Assembly: GCF_003121405.1 (NCBI RefSeq)
Contig: NZ_QBUY01000050.1
Location: forward strand, 1 to 59,771
Direction of reading: 5' to 3'
Source: Paraburkholderia sp. C35
GTDB taxonomy: Bacteria > Pseudomonadota > Gammaproteobacteria > Burkholderiales > Burkholderiaceae
DNA: 59,771 nucleotides
Positions within the stretch are counted from its first letter, which is position 1, and every line of letters begins with the position of its first letter. Below, one piece after another: positions 27,037 through 35,655 of this stretch. A model generated the notes under the pieces. It saw only the letters and a list, made by a program, of their open reading frames with translations. It was not told the DNA's origin and did no database searches. Made by a program: the position numbers and the translations under genes.

Positions 27037-27896
27037 CGCAACGGCTGGCGGTGTATCAGTCGCTGTGGGCGATGGAGCGGCGTCATACGGATGGATTCGA
27101 GCGCCCGCTCGAAGAGAACGTCGCGATGATCGCGCAGGCGGGTTTCGAAGGTGTGAGCACGTCGTACGAATCGCGCGATATCGTGCGGCGACTTTCACAA
27201 GTACTCGGACAATACGGCCTGCAGGCAGAGGCGCAATGCTTTCCGCGCACGGTCGACGATCTGCGCCCGATACTCGAACACGCCGTCGAGTTCGGCGCAC
27301 ATCATATCGATCTGCAACCGGACGTGCGACCTCGCCGTCTTGCCGATGCACTCGAATTGATCGACGGCTGGCAACGTCTCGCGGAACAGGTGGACATTCC
27401 CGTCTACATCGAAACACACCGTGACCGCATGACGACGGACCTGCATTTCACGCTCGACCTGCTCGATGCCCGGCCCGATCTGCGCCTGCTCGGCGATCTG
27501 TCGCATTACCTCGTCGGACGCGAGTTCGCGTGGCCCGTGAATGAAGAGAACGAAGCGGCCATGCAGCGCATCATTGCGCATTCATGGGCGTTCCATGGAC
27601 GCGTCGCGAGCCGCGAGCAGGTGCAGATCGAAATCTCGTTCGAGCCGCATCGAATGTGGGTCGATCTTTTTCTGCAATGGTGGCGTGACGGATTCGTGTC
27701 GTGGCGCAAGCGCGCCGGCCCCGACGACACACTCGTCTTCACCTGCGAACTCGGGCCGAAGCCGTACGCGATCATTGGACGCGACGGTAACGATACAACG
27801 GACCGCTGGGCGGAATCGCTGCTGATGCGCGACTGGATACGCGATCTATGGCATGACGTCGCGCAGGAAGAAGCCGCCGCTCTCGACGCCAGCTAG
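27033..27896 (+). CDS. Sugar phosphate isomerase/epimerase family protein
   Basis: A 287-residue TIM-barrel protein of the AP-endonuclease-2/xylose-isomerase-like family (IolE/MocC relatives). Recognisable segments are YQSLWAMERR at the start, MIAQAGFEGVSTSYE, AHHIDLQPDVRPRRL, VYIETHRDRMTTDL, LLGDLSHYLVGREF and VQIEISFEP. Glu and His residues in ETHRDR and DLSHY are plausible metal ligands. Its ATG overlaps the reductase stop (ATGA), with GGCGGAGG upstream. Membership of the operon suggests it processes the demethylated product, a sugar or inositol derivative (inference). Confidence 0.85.
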   Translation: MTQRLAVYQSLWAMERRHTDGFERPLEENVAMIAQAGFEGVSTSYESRDIVRRLSQVLGQYGLQAEAQCFPRTVDDLRPILEHAVEFGAHHIDLQPDVRPRRLADALELIDGWQRLAEQVDIPVYIETHRDRMTTDLHFTLDLLDARPDLRLLGDLSHYLVGREFAWPVNEENEAAMQRIIAHSWAFHGRVASREQVQIEISFEPHRMWVDLFLQWWRDGFVSWRKRAGPDDTLVFTCELGPKPYAIIGRDGNDTTDRWAESLLMRDWIRDLWHDVAQEEAAALDAS

Positions 27897-27904
27897 TTCG
27901 CAAA

Positions 27905-28954
27905 CTAATCCGTCAGCGGCAGGTTCTCGCGCAGCAACACCGTCACGGGAATCTGCTGCGCCAACGTCACGCCGGGATCGCGATGATAGTGACGCAGGAT
28001 CACTTCGATCGAATGCAGCGCTTCGCCGATGGGGTTCTGATCGAGCACGGCATCGAGCACGCCTTCGATCAGCAGGCGCCGCGACGTGTCGTTCAATTCA
28101 TGGCCGATCAGCATCGTCTTGTGCACGCGGTCGAGCGCACGCAGCGCGCTGCCGATGCCTTCATCGCCAACAGAGATGTTGTAGATGCCGCGCAGATCGG
28201 GATAGCGGCGAAACGCGTCGCGCGTGAGGCTCTCCGTCATCGACGATTGCTCGCGGCTTTCCACCGTTTCGACGATGTCGCAATTCGGAAAGCGCCGGCG
28301 CAGCACGGAGCGAAAACCGCTTTCGCGTTCTTCATGGCCGAGAAAGTCATGCATGCCCGTCATCACGAGCACCTTGCCGCCCGCGTCGCCGAGAAAGCGG
28401 CCCATCAGTTCGCCCGCCACGCGTCCGGCACAGCGATTGTCGATGCCGACATAGGCAAGCCGACCCGTGCCGGGCAGATCGCTGGCCAGCGTGACCACAG
28501 GCATGCGATGACTCACGTGACGCAGCGCCGCCGTGATGTCGGGATGCTCATACGCGACGATCACGAGGGCATCGGCCTTGCGCGTTGCGCGCTCGATCGC
28601 CCCGACGACAGCTTGCGGATCGAGGCTGTCGAAGTACGTGACGGCACAGATCACGCGCTGCGTTTCGAAGGTCTTTTGCGCAAGCTCGAAGCCTTGCTTC
28701 AGATGCACGTAGTACTGCGCAACAGGCTGCTGCAACAGGATCGCGATGCGCAGCCAACGCACCGACACCGCTTCGAGCGCGCGATCGATCTTCAGCTTGC
28801 GCGCCCATTCGAGCACACGCGTTTCCTTGTCGCGCGACACGCCACCGCGCCCGTTCAATACCCGATCGACTGTCGCCTCGCTGACACCCGCTGCGCGGGC
28901 AATGTCAGTCATGCTCGTCTTGCGGCGGCGCGTCTCGGACATGGTCGGCTTCAT
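27905..28954 (-). CDS. LacI family regulator
   Basis: A 349-residue LacI-type repressor. The N-terminal helix-turn-helix is KTSMTDIARAAGVSEATVDRVLNGRGGVSRDKETRVLEWARKL, followed by a periplasmic-binding-protein-like sugar-binding domain (HPDITAALRHVSHRMPVVTLASDL, YVGIDN, GIYNISVGDEGIGSALR). The start at 28954 is provisional: ATGs at 28942 and 28978 also fit and none has a good ribosome binding site. It converges on the isomerase gene (8 bases between stops) and is divergent from the SDR gene, so it probably regulates the whole module in response to the sugar-like substrate. Confidence 0.92.
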   Translation of the reverse strand: MKPTMSETRRRKTSMTDIARAAGVSEATVDRVLNGRGGVSRDKETRVLEWARKLKIDRALEAVSVRWLRIAILLQQPVAQYYVHLKQGFELAQKTFETQRVICAVTYFDSLDPQAVVGAIERATRKADALVIVAYEHPDITAALRHVSHRMPVVTLASDLPGTGRLAYVGIDNRCAGRVAGELMGRFLGDAGGKVLVMTGMHDFLGHEERESGFRSVLRRRFPNCDIVETVESREQSSMTESLTRDAFRRYPDLRGIYNISVGDEGIGSALRALDRVHKTMLIGHELNDTSRRLLIEGVLDAVLDQNPIGEALHSIEVILRHYHRDPGVTLAQQIPVTVLLRENLPLTD

Positions 28955-29054
28955 TGTGATCGGAATACGCGCAATCATCGCATCGACGCCGCGCGTGCGG
29001 CAAGTTGAGATATCCACTATCCATCGCAACACACACTCTTGAAGGAGACAGTGC

Positions 29055-29882
29055 ATGGCGCAATTCGATTCGAAGATCGCGATCGTCACGGGCGGATCGC
29101 AGGGGCTAGGCGCGGCGATCGCGGCATTGTTCGTCGAGCGCGGCGCGCATGGCGTGGTGATTTGCGGGCGTGCCAAAGAGAAAGGCGAAGCGAAAGCGCG
29201 CGAGTTGAGCAGGCTGGGTGAAGCACACGGCGCGAAGGTGGTGTTCGTGCAGGCGGATCTTGCGGACGTCGATGATTGCCGTCAGGTGGTCGCGGCTGCC
29301 GATGAGCACTTTGGGCGCGTCGACGTGCTGGTGAATGCCGCCGCCCTCACCGATCGCGGCACGATACTCGACACCGATCCCGCGCTGTTCGACCGCATGT
29401 TCGCGACCAATGTGCGCGCCCCGTTCTTTCTGATGCAGGAGACGTTACGCGTGATGCTGCGCGAGAAAACGGAAGGCACCATCGTCAATATTGGTTCGAT
29501 GTCGGCGATGGCCGGGCAGCCGTTCATCTCCGCGTATTGCGCATCCAAGGGCGCACTCGGCACGCTGACGCAAAACACCGCCTATGCGCTGCTACGCAAC
29601 CGCATACGCGTGAATCAACTGAACCTGGGCTGGATGGCATCGGATGGCGAAGACCGCATCCAGCGCGAGTTTCATGGCGCTGCTGCAGACTGGCTGCAAC
29701 AGGCTGCCGCCTCTCAACCGTTCGGCCGTCTGATCGCACCCGCCGAAGCTGCGCGTGCCGTCGCGTTTCTGGCAAGCAGTGAATCGGGCTTGATGACCGG
29801 CTCGGTCGTGAACTTCGACCAGTCGATCTGGGGCGCGTATGAAGACGCACCGCATCCCGCCGAGCCAATGAAAAACGTTTGA
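29055..29882 (+). CDS. SDR family oxidoreductase
   Basis: A 275-residue classical short-chain dehydrogenase/reductase. The nucleotide-binding motif is TGGSQGLGAA (near residue 12). The active site is Ser (NIGSMSAMAGQ) and YxxxK (YCASKGAL), and the NNAG-equivalent reads VNAAAL. It likely oxidises a hydroxyl of a sugar or cyclitol derivative with NAD(P)+. GGAG lies 8 bases before the ATG. The gene diverges from the LacI regulator across 100 bp. Its position suggests membership of the adjacent catabolic module; the exact substrate is unknown. Confidence 0.92.
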   Translation: MAQFDSKIAIVTGGSQGLGAAIAALFVERGAHGVVICGRAKEKGEAKARELSRLGEAHGAKVVFVQADLADVDDCRQVVAAADEHFGRVDVLVNAAALTDRGTILDTDPALFDRMFATNVRAPFFLMQETLRVMLREKTEGTIVNIGSMSAMAGQPFISAYCASKGALGTLTQNTAYALLRNRIRVNQLNLGWMASDGEDRIQREFHGAAADWLQQAAASQPFGRLIAPAEAARAVAFLASSESGLMTGSVVNFDQSIWGAYEDAPHPAEPMKNV

Positions 29883-29890
29883 ACGCAGGC

Positions 29891-29927
29891 GCCTGCTGCA
29901 TGCATCAGTGTGGATGACGCAGCAGGC
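29891..29927. terminator. Hairpin between convergent SDR and LysR genes
   Basis: GCCTGCTGC (29891-29899) and GCAGCAGGC (29919-29927) form a 9-bp perfect stem just after the SDR stop and before the LysR stop. It lacks a clear T tract, so it may be a weak bidirectional terminator. Confidence 0.5.
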
Positions 29928-29938
29928 AAGCGCGCGCT

Positions 29939-30847
29939 TTACTCCTTCAGGTCCGGATTCTCGTGCGCGATCTCCGAAACCCAATCGACAAACGCACGCA
30001 GCCGCGAACTGAGATTGCGCCGATGCGGATAAACAACCGACAACGGCGTCGACGGGCTGTCGTAATCGGTGAGGATTTCGGTCAGTGCGCCCTGCCTGAT
30101 CAGCTCGGACACCATGAAGCGCGACGGCTGGATGATGCCGTGCCCCAATGCTCCCGCGTTGATATAGACCGAGCCGTCGTTGACGGCCAGCACGCTTTTC
30201 ATCTGCACCTTCACGACCTCGCCGCCGACGTTGTACTCGAACGGAAAGGTTCGACCCGAGCGCGCCGACACATAATTCACGGCCTGGTGCTCGCTGAGTT
30301 CTTCGAGCGTCTTCGGCGTGCCGTGACGCTCGAGATAAGCGGGCGATGCGCACGTGACGATACGGGCGCTGCCAATGCGCTTCGCCACGAGGCTCGATTC
30401 CTCGAGCATGCCCATGCGGATCACGCAATCCACGCCGTCCTGGATCAGATCGATGTTGCGGTCCGCGAGGCCGAGACGCACGTCGATGTCCGGGAAGCGC
30501 GCATAAAAGCCGTCGAGCGACGGCAGCAACAGCGCGCGTGCAAGCGTGCCCGACGTATCGACGCGAATCGTGCCGGCCGGACTCTCGCGTTTGTTCGACA
30601 GCGACGATTCCGCGTCGGCGACTTCCGCGAGAATGCGCACGCACCGCTCGTAAAACAGCGCGCCGTCTTCCGTGACGCTCACCTGACGCGTCGAGCGGTT
30701 CAGAAGGCGCACGCCGACATGTTCTTCCAATGCCTGAATCGTCCTGCTCACCTTTGCGCGCGGCAAGTCGAGCATTTCCGATACCTTTGAGAAGCTGTTC
30801 GCGTCCACCACGCGAGTGAAGATCTCCATTGCCTCGAAGCGATCCAT
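29939..30847 (-). CDS. LysR-type regulator
   Basis: A 302-residue LysR regulator of the CrgA-like group: MDRFEAMEIFTRVVDANSFSKVSEMLDLPRAKVSRTIQALEEHVG (helix-turn-helix), then LLNRSTRQVSVTEDG and an effector domain ending with VVYPHRRNLSSRLRAFVDWV. The start at 30847 is preceded by CAGGAA; the frame extends 10 codons further upstream. The target is not evident: it converges on the SDR gene, and a long non-coding region lies upstream. Confidence 0.92.
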   Translation of the reverse strand: MDRFEAMEIFTRVVDANSFSKVSEMLDLPRAKVSRTIQALEEHVGVRLLNRSTRQVSVTEDGALFYERCVRILAEVADAESSLSNKRESPAGTIRVDTSGTLARALLLPSLDGFYARFPDIDVRLGLADRNIDLIQDGVDCVIRMGMLEESSLVAKRIGSARIVTCASPAYLERHGTPKTLEELSEHQAVNYVSARSGRTFPFEYNVGGEVVKVQMKSVLAVNDGSVYINAGALGHGIIQPSRFMVSELIRQGALTEILTDYDSPSTPLSVVYPHRRNLSSRLRAFVDWVSEIAHENPDLKE

Positions 30848-31607
30848 TTCCTGTGCCCTGTCATTGTTTGGCGGCAAGACCTCTGCTGTGGCAGAGGTTG
30901 CCCAGTCGAACGGAACGGCGCGAGCACGTTCCGTCGGCCGGCCGCATCTCCCGCGCGGCCTGACGGGTAGAAAATAGCACGGAGAAAATCGCTTTGGTCG
31001 AGAAGGGGCGCGAACGGCGGGGCTTTAGCAGCACATTCGCCACGCATCCGGGCGAAATCCAACCACTATCGATCGATGAAATTGCGCTCTTTGAACGGGC
31101 AAAAATGCATCGAATTGATGGACCGGACCAATATGTTCAGACCGATGTACGATTAATATTATTTATTCAAAACGCACGGTTGTCCGTTCATCATTAAAGC
31201 GGGCCTTTATCTATGATTTGCGCGGCAGGCCTGGTTTTTTAAAGCTCGTTTAAAGCATGATCGTACGTTCATTAGACGTCTGAAAGTCTCCGGAAAGCCT
31301 TGCAAGCCCTTGTCAGCAAAGGACTAGCTCGATTTCGCCAAAGCTGTCGGATTGGCGCAGCAGCATTTTCCGAAGCGGCTGCCGCACGCATGAAATAGTT
31401 GCCGCGCATCCCTCCGACAAAAATACTTTGCAACGCGCTGTTAATTCCGATTGAAATTTAAAAATCACCGCATTAGGATGGGAGCCCCATCGATGCCATA
31501 AGCATTGATTGGGCTGGAGACTTCCATAATATATTTACCGCTTGCGAATCCATTTGCCTTTCATTAATGATCGCAGGCGCTTGCGCTGCGCCCTTCAGGA
31601 GATACAT
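30848..31607. other. Long intergenic region before the phasin genes
   Basis: About 760 bp without a convincing gene. It is AT-richer in 31060-31260 and 31430-31560. Short open frames in it lack ribosome binding sites. It likely holds promoters for the LysR gene (minus) and the 66-codon gene plus phasin (plus). No riboswitch or sRNA family was recognised. Confidence 0.4.
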
Positions 31608-31808
31608 GTGCTGAGCCCACACGAATTTTCGACGCTCATGCTAATCAAGGACGCGACGTCTCAGTCCGACTTCGACAAAGCTGATCTGATCGCGCTTGCC
31701 GACCGCGACTTCATCACCGTTGCGCTGTGTCCTGCCAGCACGCCGCCGCGTCTTACGGAACGTGGCCATGCGTTGCTCGCCCGTCTGGGTGGCGCGGCGC
31801 ACTGTTAA
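31608..31808 (+). CDS. Hypothetical small protein with GTG start
   Basis: A 66-residue protein (VLSPHEFSTLMLIKDATSQSDFDKADLIALADRDFI..). The GTG start is supported by AGGAG six bases upstream, a strong site. The frame also opens 22 codons earlier, without such a site. It has no signal peptide or membrane segment; the fold may be a small helical or winged-helix domain. It lies 105 bp upstream of the phasin gene on the same strand. No family is recognised. Confidence 0.6.
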   Translation: MLSPHEFSTLMLIKDATSQSDFDKADLIALADRDFITVALCPASTPPRLTERGHALLARLGGAAHC

Positions 31809-31913
31809 CAGGTACGCGTCAGACATCGCTTCCATTCGACCGGCCGGCGTCGATTCCGATCGCATCGCGCCAGGCCGGCCCGTTCGTGCATTCAACCTGA
31901 GAGAGGCCATTCG

Positions 31914-32432
31914 ATGCTCACGACCATCGACGAACTGACTGCTACACAGAGAGCCAGCGTTCAAACGTTTTTCAACATCACGAATGAAGCGGTAAGCGGC
32001 TACGAGAAGCTGGTGCAACTGAATATGCGCGTGATGCGCGAAAGCATGCAGCGCGCAATGGACACGCTCGCTCGCGGCGAAGTGCCCGGCGTTGCGGCTG
32101 CACATAGTGGCGATCTTTCCGTGATCGAACGCGCCGCGCTGTACAACCGGCAGGTGTTCGATATTGTTGCGGGCACGCAAGCCGCAATCGTCAGGCATGC
32201 TACGGCGCAGTACGAGACGCAGATCGGCGCTGTGAAGGCAGATCTGAACGAAGCTGTGCAGCGTGCGCCTGTCGGCGCAGACGTCGCCGCGACAGCTATG
32301 AACTCGGCAATCACGGCCGCCAATGCATTCTACGAAAGTGTCTGGAAAACGGTGCGACAGGCGGTTGAAACCGCCGAGACGAATGTTGAAGTGATGACAC
32401 GCCATGTGTCGAATGGCTCACAGGCCGCCTGA
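31914..32432 (+). CDS. Phasin family protein
   Basis: A 172-residue phasin. Phasins coat polyhydroxyalkanoate granules and control their size and number. The protein is almost fully helical with long amphipathic stretches (ATQRASVQTFFNITNEAVSGYEKLVQLN), a lack of Cys, and an Ala/Thr/Gln-rich C-terminal half, the phasin_2 pattern. GAGAGG lies upstream of the start. A terminator follows directly. It is not next to phaCAB, as is often true for extra phasin copies in Burkholderia. Confidence 0.88.
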   Translation: MLTTIDELTATQRASVQTFFNITNEAVSGYEKLVQLNMRVMRESMQRAMDTLARGEVPGVAAAHSGDLSVIERAALYNRQVFDIVAGTQAAIVRHATAQYETQIGAVKADLNEAVQRAPVGADVAATAMNSAITAANAFYESVWKTVRQAVETAETNVEVMTRHVSNGSQAA

Positions 32433-32512
32433 TTGAAGGCGCCGCGCGACGAGCGTTGAGCTGTTATCGGTTGCAGGAAACCGGACGCGATCCCCGCGTC
32501 AGGCGCATTTTG

Positions 32513-32538
32513 AGCCCGCTTTCGAGCGGGCTTTTTTT
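32513..32538 (+). terminator. Rho-independent terminator after the phasin gene
   Basis: AGCCCGCT (32513-32520) pairs with AGCGGGCT (32525-32532) around a TTCG tetraloop and is followed by T residues. It starts about 80 bases after the phasin stop. Confidence 0.95.
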
Positions 32539-32659
32539 ATCCTTGCCGCATAGAAAAGCAAACGGTCCTCACCGCGGCACGCATCCTGCTGCCAAGCCAC
32601 GAACATCTTTACCGGACCCGAGAAACCTTCTCTGCCTCCTTGCACATTTTTCTACTCCG

Positions 32660-33730
32660 ATGAAAAGACTTCCTGGCCTCTATGCCTGCTGCTGCGCGCT
32701 TACGCTATTCGCGGGATGCACGAACGTCGGTCCAACGCGCCTCAAAGCCGATCAGGTCGACTACGCCCGCGCACTCGGCGAAGCAAAGAAACGGGAAATA
32801 CTCGCTGCTGTCGTCGGCCTGCGTTATGCCGATTCGCCCTCTTTCCTCACGGTCAGCCAGATCATCGCGGCCTACAACGTCGACGCGTCTGCATCATCGA
32901 CACTCAATGCAGGCTCGGGCAGCATGCCCAACTATGCAGCCGCGACGGGCACGATGTCGTACTCGAACCATCCCACTTTCACCTTCACGCCGACTACAGG
33001 CGAAGCGTATGCGCAAGCCTATATTCGTCCGCTCGCGCCGTCACTCGTGCTGCCGCTCGCCGAAGGCGGCATTCCCATCGATCTGCTCTTACGCATCTCC
33101 GCACAATCGATAGGCGGCCTGCAAAACGGCACAGCATTAGGCGGTGAAGACAGCGCAGGCTCTCCGCAGTTCTTCGAGCTGATCCAGGCGCTACGCCGTC
33201 TGCAAATGGCCGGCGAACTGAATGTCGAGTCGCGCACCGAGAACAATGAGCAACATGTCTATCTGATCCTCGGCACAGCAACCACGACGGACGCAGCCAA
33301 GGCCACACCCGATCTGATACGCGTGCGCAAGCTCCTTCATCTAAAGGGCAATGCGGGTAACTTCGAAATCGTCTATGGACAATCGTCGCGCGGCGGCGAT
33401 CAGATCGCCATCCTCACACGCTCGGTGCTGGGTATCCTCACCGACCTCGGCGCGCAAGTGCAAGTGCCCGACGACACCATCAGCAATGGCGCCACCAAAG
33501 CTACCGTGACACTGGTGGGCGGCGAAACGCGCCCGACCATCATCGTGAAGAACGGCAGCAAGCCGCCCGCCGATGCCTACGTCAGCGTGCGTTATGGTGC
33601 AGCAACGTATTGGGTGGACCGCTCAGACTTTGACTCGAAATATGCATTCACGGTTGTGCAGAATCTGATGGCACTCGCCGAAGCGGACACGAATAGCAAA
33701 GCGCCCGTCGTGACGATTCCCGCCAACTGA
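32660..33730 (+). CDS. Exported lipoprotein of unknown function
   Basis: A 356-residue protein with a lipoprotein signal (MKRLPGLYACCCALTLFAGC) whose lipobox LFAG-C puts the lipidated Cys at residue 20. It is thus probably anchored in the outer membrane facing the periplasm. The middle has Ser/Ala/Gly/Thr-rich stretches (ASASSTLNAGSGSMPNYAAATG). The rest is a mixed alpha/beta domain with no recognised catalytic motif. The start is the ATG at 32660; the open frame extends 68 codons upstream through the phasin terminator and is not coding there. Confidence 0.8.
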   Translation: MKRLPGLYACCCALTLFAGCTNVGPTRLKADQVDYARALGEAKKREILAAVVGLRYADSPSFLTVSQIIAAYNVDASASSTLNAGSGSMPNYAAATGTMSYSNHPTFTFTPTTGEAYAQAYIRPLAPSLVLPLAEGGIPIDLLLRISAQSIGGLQNGTALGGEDSAGSPQFFELIQALRRLQMAGELNVESRTENNEQHVYLILGTATTTDAAKATPDLIRVRKLLHLKGNAGNFEIVYGQSSRGGDQIAILTRSVLGILTDLGAQVQVPDDTISNGATKATVTLVGGETRPTIIVKNGSKPPADAYVSVRYGAATYWVDRSDFDSKYAFTVVQNLMALAEADTNSKAPVVTIPAN

Positions 33731-33756
33731 CCACATAGCCGTTCGCGCAACAGAAG

Positions 33757-33786
33757 AGGCGGGGCGCACTGGCATGCGCCCCGCCT
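33757..33786. terminator. Bidirectional hairpin between convergent genes
   Basis: AGGCGGGGCGC (33757-33767) and GCGCCCCGCCT (33776-33786) form an 11-bp perfect stem with an 8-base loop. It sits between the lipoprotein stop and the stop of the minus-strand DUF4148 gene. T tracts are weak on both sides. Confidence 0.6.
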
Positions 33787-33828
33787 GCTATCGAACAACG
33801 CTTGCGCTACGTCTTTACACAGCGAGTG

Positions 33829-34161
33829 TTACTGGCCGAAGTAGACACCCTTCGTACCGTCGTTAGGGCTTCGCATCGGCTGTTGCGCAGCGATGCCCGA
33901 TGCCGACGTACCATTCACCACGCCACCATAGCCCTCGCCTTGCTGACTGGACAACCGGCTTTCGGCGGCCTGCACGTTGGCGGGATAATTCGTGCGGTCA
34001 CCATCGCCCGGACGATAGCCTTCGCTTTCGACGTTCATCAGATCCTGTCTCACTTCGGCGCGCGTGGCGGGCTGGTTCTGCGGAATAGCCGTTTGTGCAA
34101 AAGCCGTCGCCGAGATACCCATGACGGCGCCAAGAATGGCAGCTTGCTTGAGCAGTTTCAT
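33829..34161 (-). CDS. DUF4148 domain-containing exported protein
   Basis: A 110-residue small secreted protein. The signal peptide MKLLKQAAILGAVMGISATAFA is followed by the DUF4148 pattern PATRAEVRQDLMNVESEGYRPG. It is a Burkholderiales-specific family, often in several copies, with no established function. The ATG at 34161 is preceded by GGAGGAAG. It is periplasmic and probably monocistronic. Confidence 0.9.
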   Translation of the reverse strand: MKLLKQAAILGAVMGISATAFAQTAIPQNQPATRAEVRQDLMNVESEGYRPGDGDRTNYPANVQAAESRLSSQQGEGYGGVVNGTSASGIAAQQPMRSPNDGTKGVYFGQ

Positions 34162-34244
34162 GACTTCCTCCATGAAGTAGGTAATACACGTTCTATAGCG
34201 CAAACGCTGTACCCGAAAGCTTTCATGAAGAACACACTCATCGA

Positions 34245-34943
34245 TTACTTCTTCGACTGTTTTCGCACACCTGTCATTGATGCCATTTTTGATGGACTGT
34301 CGTTGCGTGCACCACAAATCAGCATGACGCCTTCTGCCGCGGTTGCACGCAATGACGCACGCGAATCACCGGCACGCGAGCGCAACGCAAGGCTGTGCAG
34401 AATCGCCGATGCAACGCGCGCGAGCACCGCCGCATCCACATCTTCTGAAAGCTCGCCGTCTGCCTGCGCGCGGCGCATGCGCTGCTCGAAGGCGCGGTCG
34501 AATGATTTGAGCCCTTGCGCCAATGTGGTGCGCACGTCGTCATCCGTCTTGGCTTCGACCACGGCCGTGCCGATCAGAAAGCAGCCACGCGGCTCGCTGC
34601 CCGCCGGTAAATACAACGCGAGCGCACTGTCGTAGACACGTTGTAATGCTTGCGCAAGCGGTATGTCCTCACGCAACGCATGCTGCATGGCCTGCACGCC
34701 GCCTTCGACATAACGCGCCAGTGTGCTCAGATACAACCCATGCTTGTCGCCGAATGCGGCGTAGAGGCTTGGACGGTTCATCCCTGTCGCATCGCTCAAT
34801 GCATCGAGCGACGTACCCGAATAACCGCAAAGCCAGAATGCATCGGTGGCGTGATCGAGCGCATCGTCTGCGTCGTATGCGCGTGGACGTCCGCGTGCAC
34901 GCTTTTCCAATTTTGTACTGTCTCGCATATAAATATTTGACAT
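34245..34943 (-). CDS. TetR family regulator divergent from a glutathione S-transferase
   Basis: A 232-residue TetR-type repressor. The helix-turn-helix (DDALDHATDAFWLCGYSGTSLDALSDATGMNRPSLYAAFGDKHGLYLS) lies at about residues 26-72. The C-terminal domain resembles that of TetR_C_16/AcrR-like regulators, followed by a basic tail (KQSKK). Two starts fit: 34943 (MSNIYMRD) and 34928 (MRDSTK). It is divergent from a GST gene, with a shared 58-bp regulatory region that contains an imperfect palindrome, so autoregulation and GST repression are likely. The ligand may be an electrophile or toxic aromatic (inference). Confidence 0.9.
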   Translation of the reverse strand: MSNIYMRDSTKLEKRARGRPRAYDADDALDHATDAFWLCGYSGTSLDALSDATGMNRPSLYAAFGDKHGLYLSTLARYVEGGVQAMQHALREDIPLAQALQRVYDSALALYLPAGSEPRGCFLIGTAVVEAKTDDDVRTTLAQGLKSFDRAFEQRMRRAQADGELSEDVDAAVLARVASAILHSLALRSRAGDSRASLRATAAEGVMLICGARNDSPSKMASMTGVRKQSKK

Positions 34944-34966
34944 CGCCGATTTTTGTTCACTATAGT
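34937..34966 (+). promoter_or_regulatory. Strong sigma-70 promoter of the GST gene
   Basis: A perfect -35 TTGACA (34937-34942) is followed after 18 bp by TATAGT (34961-34966). Transcription would start near 34973, giving a leader of about 28 nt before the GST ATG at 35001. The -35 box overlaps the TetR start. Confidence 0.8.
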
Positions 34967-34973
34967 ACAAAAA
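34950..34973. promoter_or_regulatory. Candidate TetR operator over the GST promoter
   Basis: TTTTTGT (34950-34956) and ACAAAAA (34967-34973) form an inverted repeat around a centre containing the self-complementary ACTATAGT, which includes the -10 box. A related half-site AGTACAAAA also occurs inverted inside the start of the tetR coding region (34911-34919). The position would block RNA polymerase at the GST promoter. Binding is inferred. Confidence 0.55.
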
Positions 34974-35000
34974 CAATCCAGCGATCAGGAGACAAGCGCC

Positions 35001-35621
35001 ATGGATCTGTATTTCTCGCCGCTCGCGTGCTCGCTTGCCACGCGCATCACGCTGTATGAAGCCGGCGCGCAAGCCGGCTTCATACAGGTGGACACGAAAA
35101 AGAAACAACTGCGCGACGGCTCGGATTTTTATCCGATCAACGCGCTGGGACAGGTGCCCGTATTGCGCACCGACGAAGGCTGGTTGCTCACGGAGAACAC
35201 GGCTATCCTGCCGTACGTCGCCGATCAGTTTCCCGAGGCGAAGCTGGCGCCGCCAGTTGGTACGGCACAGCGCGCGAAGCTTCAGCAATGGCTCGGTTTT
35301 ATCAGCACGGAACTGCACAAGGCCGTGTTTGTGCCATTGCTCGATCCCACTGCACCGCATGAATATCCGCGTCAAAAGGTTGCGCGGCGGCTCGACTATT
35401 TGCAAACACATCTATCGGCGCACAACTATCTGGTGGACAGCTTTACCGTCGCCGATGCCTATCTCGCCACCGTATTGAACTGGGCCAAGTACTGCAACGT
35501 CGATCTCACCCAATGGCCTGCCGTCGATGCGTACTACCATCGCATCGCGCAGCGCCCGCAGGTGGCGAAAGCATTGAACGAAGAGATGGCGCTGTATCGC
35601 GAAGAACAGGCACTTCAGTAA
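35001..35621 (+). CDS. Glutathione S-transferase, beta-class-like
   Basis: A 206-residue cytosolic glutathione S-transferase. The N-terminal thioredoxin-like domain (MDLYFSPLACSLATRITLYEAG) carries the Cys10 expected in the bacterial beta class. It is followed by NALGQVPVL (cis-Pro) and LLTENTAILPYVADQFPEA; the C-terminal helical domain contains FTVADAYLATVLNW. It conjugates glutathione to electrophiles or acts in redox. It is divergent from the TetR regulator and driven by a near-consensus promoter. Confidence 0.93.
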   Translation: MDLYFSPLACSLATRITLYEAGAQAGFIQVDTKKKQLRDGSDFYPINALGQVPVLRTDEGWLLTENTAILPYVADQFPEAKLAPPVGTAQRAKLQQWLGFISTELHKAVFVPLLDPTAPHEYPRQKVARRLDYLQTHLSAHNYLVDSFTVADAYLATVLNWAKYCNVDLTQWPAVDAYYHRIAQRPQVAKALNEEMALYREEQALQ

Positions 35622-35655
35622 GCGATGGACGTGCGAGGCGCGCGCCCATTCCGCG

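Noticed and set aside
30994..31197. 67-codon plus-strand frame upstream of the phasin region
   Set aside because: No start signal, and codon use does not differ from random frames in this region.
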